A stretch of DNA of 64,000 nt from Ardenticatenaceae bacterium (GTDB taxonomy: Bacteria > Chloroflexota > Anaerolineae > Promineifilales > Promineifilaceae): assembly GCA_020634565.1 (NCBI GenBank), contig JACKBN010000011.1, positions 62,001 through 126,000 on the forward strand, read 5' to 3'. The notes beneath the pieces are model-generated. The model had not been told where the DNA came from, did no database searches, and was given only the letters and a program-made list of their open reading frames with translations. Positions 6,753-15,000 of the stretch are shown piece after piece; position 1 is the first letter of the stretch, and each line of letters starts with the position of its first letter. The position numbers and the translations under genes are program-made.

Positions 6753-7415
6753 ATGAGTAAAGAAGTCTGGTTTGTGCGACATGGTGAGAGCGTTTCCAAT
6801 GCCAATTTGCCCACGACGCATCCGTCTGCATCAGAATTAACAGAGAAGGGACACCGTGAGGCAGAATATGTGGCGCAGGCGTTTACGCGCAAGCCGGACT
6901 TAATTGTGGTGTCACCGTACGTTCGGGCCCGGCAAACGGCCGTTCCTACCATTAATCGCTTTGATCCCGTGCCCGTCGCTGAATGGCCCGTTTACGAATT
7001 TAGCTACCTGCACCCCGAAAAATACAATGGCACCACCGGCGAACAACGCTGGCCCGATGCCCAGGCGTATTGGCAGCGCATGAACCCGCAGGAAAACGAA
7101 GGCGGAGAAGGTGAATCCTTTGCCGATATGTTGATGCGGGTGCGGGAAATGGAAACCAGTTTGCGAGCGGCACCGGAGCCGTTCATCGTGGTTTTTAGCC
7201 ACGGCCTCTTTTTGCGCGCCTTTTTGTGGATGCAGCTCTCGGGTTTTCAGGAGGCAACCCGGCAGACGATGGAACGGTATCTGCTTTTTTCGCGCGGCAT
7301 TGCCATGCCCAATGGCTCCATTTTGAAGGTACGTTTTGAGCCAGACGGCCGTCTCTTTTTTAGCCCCTTCGATACCGCCCACATCCCCGAAAAACTTGGC
7401 CTGGTAGACGAGTAA
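6753..7415 (+). CDS. Histidine phosphatase family protein (phosphoglycerate mutase-like)
   Basis: This 220-residue enzyme has the catalytic RHGES motif at residues 9-13, the second Arg in a SPYVRARQTA segment, and a C-terminal VFSHGLFLRAFL with the second catalytic His. The branch-2 fold phosphorylates a His during phosphate transfer; whether it acts on a sugar phosphate or another metabolite cannot be told. ATG 6753 follows CAGGAAAGGTTT. It starts a compact run: the next ORF begins 3 bp after its stop and the one after that overlaps by 4 bp. Confidence 0.85.
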   Translation: MSKEVWFVRHGESVSNANLPTTHPSASELTEKGHREAEYVAQAFTRKPDLIVVSPYVRARQTAVPTINRFDPVPVAEWPVYEFSYLHPEKYNGTTGEQRWPDAQAYWQRMNPQENEGGEGESFADMLMRVREMETSLRAAPEPFIVVFSHGLFLRAFLWMQLSGFQEATRQTMERYLLFSRGIAMPNGSILKVRFEPDGRLFFSPFDTAHIPEKLGLVDE

Positions 7416-7417
7416 CC

Positions 7418-7912
7418 ATGCCGCTGCCCGCCCTGTTTTTGCCTGTTTTGCACCAACTGCACGCGGCGCTGCGGGATCGCCAGATTTTGTGGGCCATTAC
7501 CGGCAGCACTGGCTTTGCCCTGCGCGGCTTGCCTTTCACGCCCAACGATATTGATTTACAAACAGATGAAGCTGGCGCGTATGCGCTGGAAGCTGCGCTG
7601 TCTGAATTTGTGGTGCAGCCGGTCGCATTCTCCGGCACGGAGCGTATTCGCTCCCATTTTGGCCAGCTCAGGATGGGCGGCATCAAAGTAGAAATCATGG
7701 GCGATGTGCAGAAGTTGGTGAACGGCCGTTGGCAGCCACCGCCAAATTTAACCCAACATCGCGAATGGGTGCAGATCGACGGGCTTACATTGCCAGTTTT
7801 GTCGCTGGCGTATGAGCGGGAGGCGTATGCGCAGATGGGACGGTTGGAAACGGCCGTACGCCTGCAAAAATGGCTCGACAAAACCGACAACAGCGAGGAA
7901 GACGACCGATGA
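7418..7912 (+). CDS. Nucleotidyltransferase-fold protein
   Basis: The 164-residue product contains a minimal nucleotidyltransferase signature, ITGSTGFALRG followed by NDIDLQT, that is the G-S loop and the DxD metal motif. The rest is short. Such proteins include aminoglycoside-type transferases and AbiEii/MNT-like toxins, but no partner antitoxin is adjacent. It lies 3 bp after the phosphatase and overlaps the acetyltransferase start by ATGA, so the three are probably co-translated. Confidence 0.65.
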   Translation: MPLPALFLPVLHQLHAALRDRQILWAITGSTGFALRGLPFTPNDIDLQTDEAGAYALEAALSEFVVQPVAFSGTERIRSHFGQLRMGGIKVEIMGDVQKLVNGRWQPPPNLTQHREWVQIDGLTLPVLSLAYEREAYAQMGRLETAVRLQKWLDKTDNSEEDDR

Positions 7913-8490
7913 TTCCACCAGACATTCCCCCTGAATTTAGCTCAACCCGGCTGCTGCTGCGTCGCTATCGGCCCGAGGACAGCGCCGCCTATTTCCAGAT
8001 GTTGCAGGCCAACCAAGAACATCTGCGCGAGTTTTTGCCCTCGCTATGGCAAGAGGTGCAAAACGAAGCGGATGTCGCAACTGTTTTGCGCCAGTTGGCC
8101 GCAGAATGGGATGCGCGTAACTTGTTCATCTTTGGCGTGTGGGAAAAAGAGAGCGGCAGCTATGTGGGCGAACTCTATTTGGCCAACCCGGATTGGCAGG
8201 TGCCGTGTGTGGAGCTTGGTTATTTTTTGGTCAAAGATAAAACGGGACGCGGCTATGCAACCGAGGCGGCCCGGGCGATGATCCAATTTGCCTTTGAGCA
8301 GCTCAAGGTTAACCGGATCGATTTGCAATGTGCGGCTGACAATCTGGCCAGCCAGCGTGTGGCCGAAAGATGTGGTTTTACGTTGGAAGGTCGCCAACGG
8401 CAGCGCCAGCGCAAAAAAGATGGCAAGCTGGTTGACCGACTTTGGTACGGACTGCTTCACAACGAGTATGCATGGCCAGAAAACCACTAG
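7909..8490 (+). CDS. GNAT N-acetyltransferase, RimJ/RimL type
   Basis: The 193-residue GNAT domain begins with STRLLLRRYRPEDSAAYFQ, typical of the RimJ/RimL group, and has the acetyl-CoA-binding region at KTGRGYATEAARAM, followed by AADNLASQRVAERCGF and LEGRQRQ. Related enzymes acetylate ribosomal protein N-termini or small amines; the substrate here is unknown. The ATG at 7909 overlaps the previous stop (ATGA), which fixes the start over the longer reading at 7870. Confidence 0.85.
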   Translation: MIPPDIPPEFSSTRLLLRRYRPEDSAAYFQMLQANQEHLREFLPSLWQEVQNEADVATVLRQLAAEWDARNLFIFGVWEKESGSYVGELYLANPDWQVPCVELGYFLVKDKTGRGYATEAARAMIQFAFEQLKVNRIDLQCAADNLASQRVAERCGFTLEGRQRQRQRKKDGKLVDRLWYGLLHNEYAWPENH

Positions 8491-9037
8491 GCAGAGAAAA
8501 TAACCTGATGAAGCCCAATTATTTAATCCATGAAGATAAATACCAGCAAGCACGCGTCAAAGGGTGGCCGGGTTGGGGTGGGCCAGAGCGGATGGCCAAA
8601 GAAAACATTTGGCTGGAGCGGCTGTTTTCTTATCCGGCGCTGCCAGATCGTGGAAAAGTTTTGGAATTGGGCTGTGGCGAGGGCCATTACGCCCGCTTGC
8701 TGGCTCAACGAGGGTACACCGTGACCGGCGTTGATATTTCACCAACGGCCGTTGCCTGGGCCAGGGAAAAAACAGAAGCAGCAGATTTACAAATCACCTA
8801 TCACGTTGCCGATCTGACCAAACCTGGGCTGTTGCTGGGAGAATCATTTGATTTAATTGTGGATGGCAACTGCTTGCACTGCATTATCGGTCCGGATCGA
8901 GCTGCGTTTTTGGACAATGTTTATCGTTTGTTGCGCGAAGATGGATTCTTTTTTATAAGCTCGCTTTGTAGTAGGACGGCACGGGCGCAAACGACAGAAT
9001 TTGAGGGACGGCCGTATCGTTTCATTCCCACGCCCGC

Positions 9038-9999
9038 TGCTCTGTTGAAAAGATGGAAAGAACGGCGATAATGATGATATGGCTAAGAAAAATCGGCGTG
9101 AAAGCCAGTTTGTGACCTTTGCTCGCATGGCGCACAAACTGGCACAAAAAGAATTTACTCCTTATTCGCATCCTAAAAGCCCGCGCAAGTATACGCAGCC
9201 GCAGTTGGTTGCTTGCATTTTGTTGATGCATCGGCTGAGATTGAGTTATCGGGATATGGAAGAGTGGCTGCTGGCTAGTGATGCGGTGGTCAAGGAGCTG
9301 GGGCTCAAGGATGTGCCCACGTACTCGGCACTGGCGCGGGCAGCGGCTCGAATGTTGACGCTGGCCCAGATCGATCGCATGAATGCCAGCTTGTTGACAG
9401 AGTTGGGCATTGAGGAGGAAGCAGTCGCGATTGACGCGACTGGGTTTCAGCTGACTCAAGCCAGTGATTACTATATCAACCGACGCGGCTGGAAGATCAC
9501 CCAATATTGGAAAGGATTCTATGGGGTTGGTCTGAACACCCTGTTCATTTTGGGACGGAGTCAATCGTATGGGCCGGGGCATGATGGTAGTAAATTGGAA
9601 ACGATGCGGCGTGCGGTACGGCCGTTTATGCGTTCTGGTCAATGGGTTTTGTTGGCTGATGGTGGCTTTGATGTGAAGTCGGTACGACCTGATGACCTCA
9701 TACCGCCCCGTCGCACGGGTCCGAAGCGGTCGATTGCCTCGCCCTTGCGCCAAGCACGCGCTGACTTGGTTGCCGTAGCCCGACTGGATGGACTCTTTGG
9801 GCAGCGCTGGAAGGTCGAAACCGTTATCTCGGTCATCAAACGCAAGTTTGGTGACGCCATTCGGGCGCGCAAATACTATCTGCAGCGGCGTGAGCCAGCA
9901 ATTAAGATGTTGGTTTACAATCTGCATCATTAATTTTGTTTTGAACCAGTTAATCCCGTAAGCATCTTTTGCTTTGTTCTAGATGTTTTCAACAGAGCA
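9038..9999 (+). mobile_element. IS5-family-like insertion sequence, 962 bp
   Basis: The ends are inverted repeats beginning TGCTCTGTTGAAAA (left, 9038) and, as reverse complement, ending at 9999. An 8-bp direct repeat ACGCCCGC flanks the element at 9030-9037 and 10000-10007. It carries one DDE transposase gene. An 8-bp duplication and this size fit the ISH1 group of IS5, but the group assignment is tentative. Only one copy is present in this window. Confidence 0.9.
9079..9933 (+). CDS. DDE transposase, IS5-family-like
   Basis: The 284-residue transposase has the catalytic triad D119 (AIDATG), D194 (LADGGFD) and E247 in a QRWKVETVISVIKRK segment, matching the R-x3-E-x6-K pattern with K254. 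An N-terminal helix-turn-helix-like part (CILLMHRLRLSYRDMEEWL) precedes it. The gene fills the IS element, with about 40 bp before and 66 bp after. It contains one CGGCCG palindrome of the host type, at 9615. The reading frame is intact, so the enzyme may be active. Confidence 0.9.
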   Translation: MAKKNRRESQFVTFARMAHKLAQKEFTPYSHPKSPRKYTQPQLVACILLMHRLRLSYRDMEEWLLASDAVVKELGLKDVPTYSALARAAARMLTLAQIDRMNASLLTELGIEEEAVAIDATGFQLTQASDYYINRRGWKITQYWKGFYGVGLNTLFILGRSQSYGPGHDGSKLETMRRAVRPFMRSGQWVLLADGGFDVKSVRPDDLIPPRRTGPKRSIASPLRQARADLVAVARLDGLFGQRWKVETVISVIKRKFGDAIRARKYYLQRREPAIKMLVYNLHH

Positions 10000-10132
10000 A
10001 CGCCCGCTGGCTTGCAAAACGAGCTAGAAACAGCGGGCTTTCAGGTGCAGCAGCTCACCGTGCATCAAGGCCAGACGCACAATCACTGTACGGCCCATCT
10101 GGTGAAAGTACCCACATAATAAGGAGGCGGTC

Positions 10133-10528
10133 ATGACTGGTGAAACTGATTTAAGCAAGATGTTGGCCACCCTTGCGCCAAAACTGCATGATGAGGAATA
10201 TGTATTTTGCACGTTTGTAAACGGCCGTTACGGGGACCATCCCGAATTGGAACCGATTGCCTCGTTTATGGAGGCGGAAGGCTTGACGCTGGTGAATCCC
10301 AAAGCCCTCGCTGACCAGCACGGCATTGCGTACGAGGGCGTGTTCCGCTGCATTACCCTATCGGTGCATTCCAGTTTAGAAGCGGTGGGATTAACGGCCG
10401 TAATCGCCACCCGACTCGCCCAACACAACATCAGTGCCAACGTCATTGCTGCCTACTACCACGACCACGTTTTTGTGCAAAACGGCCGTGCCGAGGACGC
10501 ATTAGCTGCTTTGCAAGCACTCAAATGA
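10133..10528 (+). CDS. ACT-domain protein (COG3602/DUF2241 type)
   Basis: This 131-residue protein contains two short ACT-like segments. Family marks are the EYVFCTF segment near residue 23, EGLTLVNP, EGVFRCITLSVHSSLEAVGL and NVIAAYYHDHVFV. ACT domains usually bind amino acids and regulate enzymes; this stand-alone family has no defined partner. The start at 10133 follows AAGGAGGCGGTC, and the gene sits 13 bp after the interrupted methyltransferase stop, so it was probably co-transcribed with it before the IS arrived. Confidence 0.85.
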   Translation: MTGETDLSKMLATLAPKLHDEEYVFCTFVNGRYGDHPELEPIASFMEAEGLTLVNPKALADQHGIAYEGVFRCITLSVHSSLEAVGLTAVIATRLAQHNISANVIAAYYHDHVFVQNGRAEDALAALQALK

Positions 10529-10562
10529 GCCTTCAAAAATCTAAAAACTGATTTTCTGCCTC

Positions 10563-10595
10563 TTGACAGTGATACCAATAGTGGTACCATATAAT
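10563..10595 (+). promoter_or_regulatory. Promoter/operator region of hicAB
   Basis: TTGACA (10563-10568) and TATAAT (10590-10595) are 21 bp apart, wider than optimal. Between and over them lie TACCA-ATAG-TGGTA, an operator-like inverted repeat, and CCATATAATATGG, a 13-bp palindrome covering the -10 box. HicB-type antitoxins repress their own promoters through such sites. The TATAAT touches the ATG at 10596, so either that start or that -10 box is not used. Confidence 0.45.
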
Positions 10596-10838
10596 ATGGC
10601 TTCTGTTGAAAGTATCGTGGCGAAAATGCGGCAAAATCCCCAAGGGATTCGTTTCACCGACCTTTGTAAAGTGTGTGACTACTATTTTGGTGAGCCACGT
10701 CAAAGTGGCAGCAGCCATCGAGTTTATAAAACACCCTGGCAAGGCGACCCGCGCGTTAATATTCAGAATAGCAAGGGGAATGCCAAAGCATATCAAGTGC
10801 GACAAGTGTTGAAAGCTGTGGATAAATTGGGGAAATAA
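10596..10838 (+). CDS. hicA: HicA-like toxin (type II toxin-antitoxin)
   Basis: The protein of about 80 residues has the HicA double-stranded-RNA-binding-like signature: a Gly-Ser-Ser-His (SGSSHRVY) motif with the catalytic His, and a C-terminal KAYQVRQVLKAVDKL helix. HicA toxins cleave mRNA. The exact start is uncertain: ATG 10596 abuts a TATAAT box, and ATG 10626 is an alternative. It lies 4 bp before the antitoxin gene. The pair lacks the CGGCCG palindrome common elsewhere, which suits a mobile toxin-antitoxin module. Confidence 0.8.
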   Translation: MASVESIVAKMRQNPQGIRFTDLCKVCDYYFGEPRQSGSSHRVYKTPWQGDPRVNIQNSKGNAKAYQVRQVLKAVDKLGK

Positions 10839-10842
10839 AGCA

Positions 10843-11175
10843 ATGCTAAACCAAGATCGTTATACCTACCGCGTTACCTGGTCCGAAGAAGATGAAGAAT
10901 ATGTTGGGCTTTGTGCCGAATTTCCAAGCCTGAGCTGGTTAGATGAATCGCCGGAGGAAGCGCTGCACGGCATTCGGCAGGTCGTGGCTGATGTGGTCGC
11001 TGATATGGCAGAAAATGGAGAAGATATTCCAGACCCGATAGCAGTACGGCAATATAGCGGCAAGTTTTTAGTACGCATTCCCCCAGATCTGCACCGCCGT
11101 TTAGTCTTAGAAGCGGCAGAAGCAGGTATTAGCCTCAACCGCTTAGCCAGCACCAAGTTAGCCCAACAAGATTAA
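10843..11175 (+). CDS. hicB: HicB-like antitoxin
   Basis: This 110-residue protein has an N-terminal partial-RNase-H-like HicB domain (YRVTWSEEDEEYVGLCAEFP, then SPEEALHGI) and a C-terminal ribbon-helix-helix segment (SGKFLVRIPPDLHRRLVLEA, then GISLNRLAS). The first part binds and neutralises HicA; the second binds operator DNA. The order toxin-antitoxin is the usual hicAB order. ATG 10843 lies 4 bp after the hicA stop. Confidence 0.88.
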   Translation: MLNQDRYTYRVTWSEEDEEYVGLCAEFPSLSWLDESPEEALHGIRQVVADVVADMAENGEDIPDPIAVRQYSGKFLVRIPPDLHRRLVLEAAEAGISLNRLASTKLAQQD

Positions 11176-11183
11176 CGCAGCCA

Positions 11184-11330
11184 ATGAATGTTTTTAAAAA
11201 TTTTGAGCGTCAAGTAGTTGAGATTTTGGTCAAACCTCACATCCAATTGGAACAGCTAAAAATCGTGCTTGACATTACAGAATCAGTCCCTTTTGAAGAC
11301 AACGCAGTTGAGGTTGAAGTTGTCAATTAA
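11184..11330 (+). CDS. 48-residue hypothetical protein downstream of hicB
   Basis: A short ORF beginning MNVFKNFERQVVEILVKP and ending in an acidic EVEVVN tail, placed 8 bp after the hicB stop on the same strand. I recognise no family. Its AT-rich composition matches hicAB. It could be a third component of the module or a chance ORF; no strong Shine-Dalgarno precedes it. Confidence 0.4.
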   Translation: MNVFKNFERQVVEILVKPHIQLEQLKIVLDITESVPFEDNAVEVEVVN

Positions 11331-11354
11331 CTGCTCAGCCACATTATCACCCGC

Positions 11355-12884
11355 TTACTCCGCCCCTAGAAACCACAATCGTGCTGTTTCATCTGTCTGA
11401 AAGAAATCGAGCAGCATCGCTGCGACCTTGTCGCGGGCGGGGTCGCCAGGATGAGTGCCGTCGTCGGCAAACTCGTCGCAGGCCCAGGTGAGGCCATCGC
11501 TGCGCGGCGTCAGGCCATCGGCCCAGAGGTAGGGTCCCCAGGCCAGCCAGGGCGCGGTTACTTCGCCCTGCACCGGGTCGTAATTTAGCTGCGGCTCGCC
11601 GTTAATTTGTGCCTCGATGAGCCACTTGACGGCAAAGCCGGAATGGTAGGCAATCGGTTCCGGGTTAAGCGGCCCGGTGGCGTAACCACCGTAGATGCGG
11701 CTGGAGAGGTAGACAATTTTCACGTTGGGGTAGCGTGCCTGCACCAGTTGGACGATGCTTTGTAGCTGCGCCTGCAAAATTTGCGGCTCCTGCGGGAACG
11801 GCTCATTTTTGACGCCGCCGCGCGCTTCTTTGAGCCACACCACCTGCACCTGGGCGGGTGTGAGGCCGTTGTCCGCCAGCCGTTCATCCAGCACCTGCCA
11901 ATATTCCGCGTTGGGGTTTTCGGCCAGCTTGTTGGATGTCCAGCCGCCCTGCGCTCCGTTCACAATGACCACGGCGTCATTCTTGGTCGGATCGTCGTTG
12001 GCCAGCCGCAAGAAGCTATTGAACTCCAGCGCCGCGTTGGACATGCCCACGGAAATAAAGCCAATTTTGCCGTCGCTGGCTGGTGTTCCGTCGGCGGCAA
12101 GGGGCTGGATGGCCTGCGCCTGCGCCAGCCCGGCAGCCAGGTGCGCGGCGGGCGGCGTGTTTTGATCAGCGGGGTAAAGGCCACCTGTCTGACCCTGGTA
12201 CAAATCTGCACCCAAATCGGTGAGCGGGGTAAAGCCGACGCTGGTTTGGCTACAGCCCACCAGTGGGATGGGCGTGACGACGTTGGGATTGGCGACGGCC
12301 GTATTCCCCCCACCATTGCCAAATGAGACCACTTCTAAAACCACCAGACAGTCGGCCAGCGCCGCTACATCTTCGGCCAGGGCGGCATCTTCGCAGGTTT
12401 GTACGGCCGTTAGCAACGGCCCCATCAAATTTTCACCAGCAGCAGGCAAGGTCAGGCTTTCTAAAGCCAAGCGGTTTGCCTGGATGAAGGCGGCCTGCAC
12501 CGCCACGTCCCCTGCCCATTCCGGATCGTCTGGGCGAGGGAAGGTGAGCAACTGCTGCTGCGTTTGCACCAGGCCAATTACCTCGGTTTGCACCTGGCGC
12601 AGTTGGCTGATGAACGCGGCGCGGCCCTGCGGCTGTTCTAGCGTCACGGCTGGCAGGGGGACGGGGGTTAATGTCAGTTCCGGCAGGTTTGTGGTGGGGG
12701 TGATGGGAACGGCCGTTGCCGTCCCCGTGGGGGGCAGAGTGGCAGTGGTTGTGGCCGTGGCAGCAGAGATGCGTGGGAAAACAGTGGTTTCCTCCATAAA
12801 CAAATCCTGCTGGCAAGCCACCAGCAGCCAGCCAATAGCCATAAAGAGAAGAAGTTGTCGTAAAAAACGGGGGATTTTGTTCAT
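11355..12884 (-). CDS. Lipoprotein with SGNH-hydrolase-like C-terminal domain
   Basis: The 509-residue product starts at the complement of 12884 (MNKIPRFLRQLLLF). A lipobox LLVAC lies near residue 23. A Thr/Ala/Pro-rich linker follows (TATTTATLPPTGTATA), then a helical region, and from about residue 260 a domain with SGNH-like blocks: GFISVGMSNAALEF (possible Ser nucleophile), VIVNGAQGGW, and DDGTHPGDPARDKVA (possible Asp/His). The fold assignment is inferred; substrate unknown. It would sit on the outer face of the membrane. The upstream gap is filled by an AATTAC repeat rather than a recognisable promoter. Confidence 0.7.
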   Translation of the reverse strand: MNKIPRFLRQLLLFMAIGWLLVACQQDLFMEETTVFPRISAATATTTATLPPTGTATAVPITPTTNLPELTLTPVPLPAVTLEQPQGRAAFISQLRQVQTEVIGLVQTQQQLLTFPRPDDPEWAGDVAVQAAFIQANRLALESLTLPAAGENLMGPLLTAVQTCEDAALAEDVAALADCLVVLEVVSFGNGGGNTAVANPNVVTPIPLVGCSQTSVGFTPLTDLGADLYQGQTGGLYPADQNTPPAAHLAAGLAQAQAIQPLAADGTPASDGKIGFISVGMSNAALEFNSFLRLANDDPTKNDAVVIVNGAQGGWTSNKLAENPNAEYWQVLDERLADNGLTPAQVQVVWLKEARGGVKNEPFPQEPQILQAQLQSIVQLVQARYPNVKIVYLSSRIYGGYATGPLNPEPIAYHSGFAVKWLIEAQINGEPQLNYDPVQGEVTAPWLAWGPYLWADGLTPRSDGLTWACDEFADDGTHPGDPARDKVAAMLLDFFQTDETARLWFLGAE

Positions 12885-12886
12885 AA

Positions 12887-12956
12887 AGTAATTGAGTAAT
12901 TGGTAATCAGGCAATTTATAGGGAAAATCACTTCATTACTCAATGACCAAATTACA
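12887..12956. repeat. AATTAC-word repeat
   Basis: GTAATTGAGTAATTGGTAAT and, further on, ATTACTCAATGACCAAATTA form an imperfect hairpin filling the gap between the SGNH-like lipoprotein and the VanW gene. Confidence 0.6.
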
Positions 12957-12958
12957 GG

Positions 12959-14848
12959 TTAATGGTCGTCTTCTGGCACCAGATCGTAACTATACGGCTC
13001 TACGTCGGGGCCATAGTGGAAGACGTTGGGCACCGGAATGTAGTTGCTCACAAAGGTGCGATCTTCGATGATCTGTCCGTCTGCATTGTAAACCAGACGG
13101 CGAATGGAGACATCGGCCCCTTCTGTGGCCCAGTCGATTTTCTCGACCGTGCCTGGCTCAACGCTTTCCACATATTCCCAGCGATCTTGTTCTGGGCCAG
13201 GCACCTCGGTGACGTTGGCAAAGACAGGGTCTTCTTTCACCACGGTGCGCCCCATGCTGGTGCTGTAAAACTTAAACGTCAGCGCCTGATTTTCCTCACT
13301 GAAATAGTTTTCGATGAGCAGATGGTAAGGCGTGTTGTTGATGAACTTCATGTCGATGTTGATGTTGCCATCGTTATAGACGGTGGCATCCATACCGTGC
13401 CCTGCGCCATCGCGATAGTAACCCAGCATGTAGCCATGCGGCAGGCGCTCGGTGATGGGGAAGCCGGCAAAGAAGGCGGTTTGGTAGAGCGTGGTGCTTA
13501 CCTGGCAAACGCCACCACCCACGCCGGGAATGGTCAGCCCACCGACGATGATCAGTCCTTCCGTGTAGCCATCGGCTTCGGTGATGCTGCCCAAATATTT
13601 GTTGAAGGAAAATTCTTCATACGGGGCGACCACGATGCCGTAAAAGTTGGCGGCGGCGGTGGCGATGTTGTGCTTGCGGGCGTCGGATGAGCCGGAGAAC
13701 CAGGTGGTTGTTTCCGTAATCAGCTCGGTGATGCCCAAATCGGCGGCGGTGGCGCTGGAATTGGCCAGGGGCACAATGTCGCGCACCACAAAGGGAATGG
13801 AGCGGTTGGGCGTATTTACTTGCGCTTTGAATTGCTCGATGGTGGCTTCGATGTCTAGCTCACGGCCGTTTACGTGCGGCGCAACCAAAACCAGTTCTTC
13901 GGTGCCATCATCAAAATAGTAGCGGGCGTTTACCGGCTCGCGATAAATCTGCTCTTCAAATTGGCGCAGCCAGTGGCGCAGCGCGTTTTCGTCCACAAAA
14001 ACGCCGTGCGTACGGCTGCCGCTGGCGGATTCAGACACCTCAACGCGCACCCAGGCAGCCAAATCGGACTGGCTCAGGGTGATGGGTTCCAGGTCAAGAT
14101 TGTCTAGCGGTTCTTCCAGGTAAAACGTGATGGGGCTGCCCAACACCTGCTGGATTTCGGCGGCGGCATCCCCGGCATCAAAAACGGCGGGGGCTACTTC
14201 ATGCACCAACAGCTCTACCTGCGCCGGACGAAAACTGGTGAGCGGCGTGATGACGCGGTTGCGCGCATCGGCCACATCCACAAAGCGACCTGGCTGCCCG
14301 ACGGCGTAGCTGGTGTCGCTGCCGCTGTAATTGAAGGCGGCGCTAACGGGTGGCTTGTTGATGTCGGCGGCCAATTCAGCCAGGGCGCCATCCAGTTGGC
14401 TTTCATCCAGCACAAGCACGGGGGAGAGGGAACGGCCGTAATACCAACTGCTAAACATCTCCTGTGCCTGCTGAAAGGGGCCGCCTGTGCGCCCCAAATC
14501 ATAAGCCGCCTGCACGGTTTGGCTGGTATCAAACGTCAGCCCCAATTCGCTGGGGGTTTTGCTGAATTCGGTTTGCGTTTCCGGATCGACAAAAACGATC
14601 TGCTCGGTGTTGGCGTAGTTGAAATTTTGGTTAAGCGCGGTTTCGGCTTCGGCAATTTCCATGCCGCTGAGGTCCACGCCCATGACGCTGATGCCGGTGA
14701 AGATACGGCCGTTGTGCCGACTCTGGTAGCTCACCAGCCAGATGGCCAGAACGACAAACAGCAGCAGAAAGCCTGCCAGAACGGGGGCTAAAAAGAAGGC
14801 CAGATTGCGGCGCGTATTCATCATCGGTTGGGGTGCAGTTGCTTGCAT
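12959..14848 (-). CDS. VanW-family protein with peptidoglycan-binding-like and G5-like domains
   Basis: The 629-residue protein has an N-terminal membrane anchor at residues 14-40, a long extracellular part resembling the YoaR peptidoglycan-binding domain, then the VanW domain (GVGGGVCQVSTTLYQTAFFA, then LPHGYMLGYY and GMDATVYNDG), and a C-terminal G5-like stretch ending PVPNVFHYGP. VanW proteins are cell-wall-associated; the biochemical activity is not established. The start at 14848 is followed by two further Met codons at residues 9-10. The gene is co-directional with the downstream lipoprotein across a 74-bp repeat. Confidence 0.85.
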   Translation of the reverse strand: MQATAPQPMMNTRRNLAFFLAPVLAGFLLLFVVLAIWLVSYQSRHNGRIFTGISVMGVDLSGMEIAEAETALNQNFNYANTEQIVFVDPETQTEFSKTPSELGLTFDTSQTVQAAYDLGRTGGPFQQAQEMFSSWYYGRSLSPVLVLDESQLDGALAELAADINKPPVSAAFNYSGSDTSYAVGQPGRFVDVADARNRVITPLTSFRPAQVELLVHEVAPAVFDAGDAAAEIQQVLGSPITFYLEEPLDNLDLEPITLSQSDLAAWVRVEVSESASGSRTHGVFVDENALRHWLRQFEEQIYREPVNARYYFDDGTEELVLVAPHVNGRELDIEATIEQFKAQVNTPNRSIPFVVRDIVPLANSSATAADLGITELITETTTWFSGSSDARKHNIATAAANFYGIVVAPYEEFSFNKYLGSITEADGYTEGLIIVGGLTIPGVGGGVCQVSTTLYQTAFFAGFPITERLPHGYMLGYYRDGAGHGMDATVYNDGNINIDMKFINNTPYHLLIENYFSEENQALTFKFYSTSMGRTVVKEDPVFANVTEVPGPEQDRWEYVESVEPGTVEKIDWATEGADVSIRRLVYNADGQIIEDRTFVSNYIPVPNVFHYGPDVEPYSYDLVPEDDH

Positions 14849-15000
14849 AAAATTATTCTCAGCGAGTCATTTTTATTCTGAATCAGGCGCCATTATAGCG
14901 AAAACGGCCGTTCTTCCAGCGTTTTTGCGCGGCAAATTACCCGATTCTCATAAAAATTTAGCAACGGCCGTTTTCCTAAACCGCAAGCCCGCTTACAACG

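Larger units (their letters stand above)
8508..10119 (+). pseudogene. SAM-dependent methyltransferase gene interrupted by an insertion sequence
   Basis: The 5' part (8508-9037) encodes a class I methyltransferase with motif I VLELGCGEGHYARLL, motif II VTGVDIS and a FDLIVDGNCLHC segment. After FIPTPA the frame enters an IS element. Beyond the element, 10008-10119 reads on in frame as GLQNELETAGFQVQQLTV and on to the stop at 10117-10119. Removing the IS and one 8-bp target copy restores a single reading frame of 213 residues. As it stands the protein ends after about 20 IS-encoded residues and lacks its last beta strands. The insertion looks recent because the distal part has no extra mutations. 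Confidence 0.9.

Noticed and set aside
7418..7912. AbiE/MNT-type toxin-antitoxin pair
   Set aside because: Only a nucleotidyltransferase-like gene is present. Its neighbours are a phosphatase and a GNAT enzyme, with no antitoxin partner.
9022..9930. 302-codon minus-strand ORF across the insertion sequence
   Set aside because: It is the antisense of the transposase gene, which has a complete DDE motif on the plus strand.
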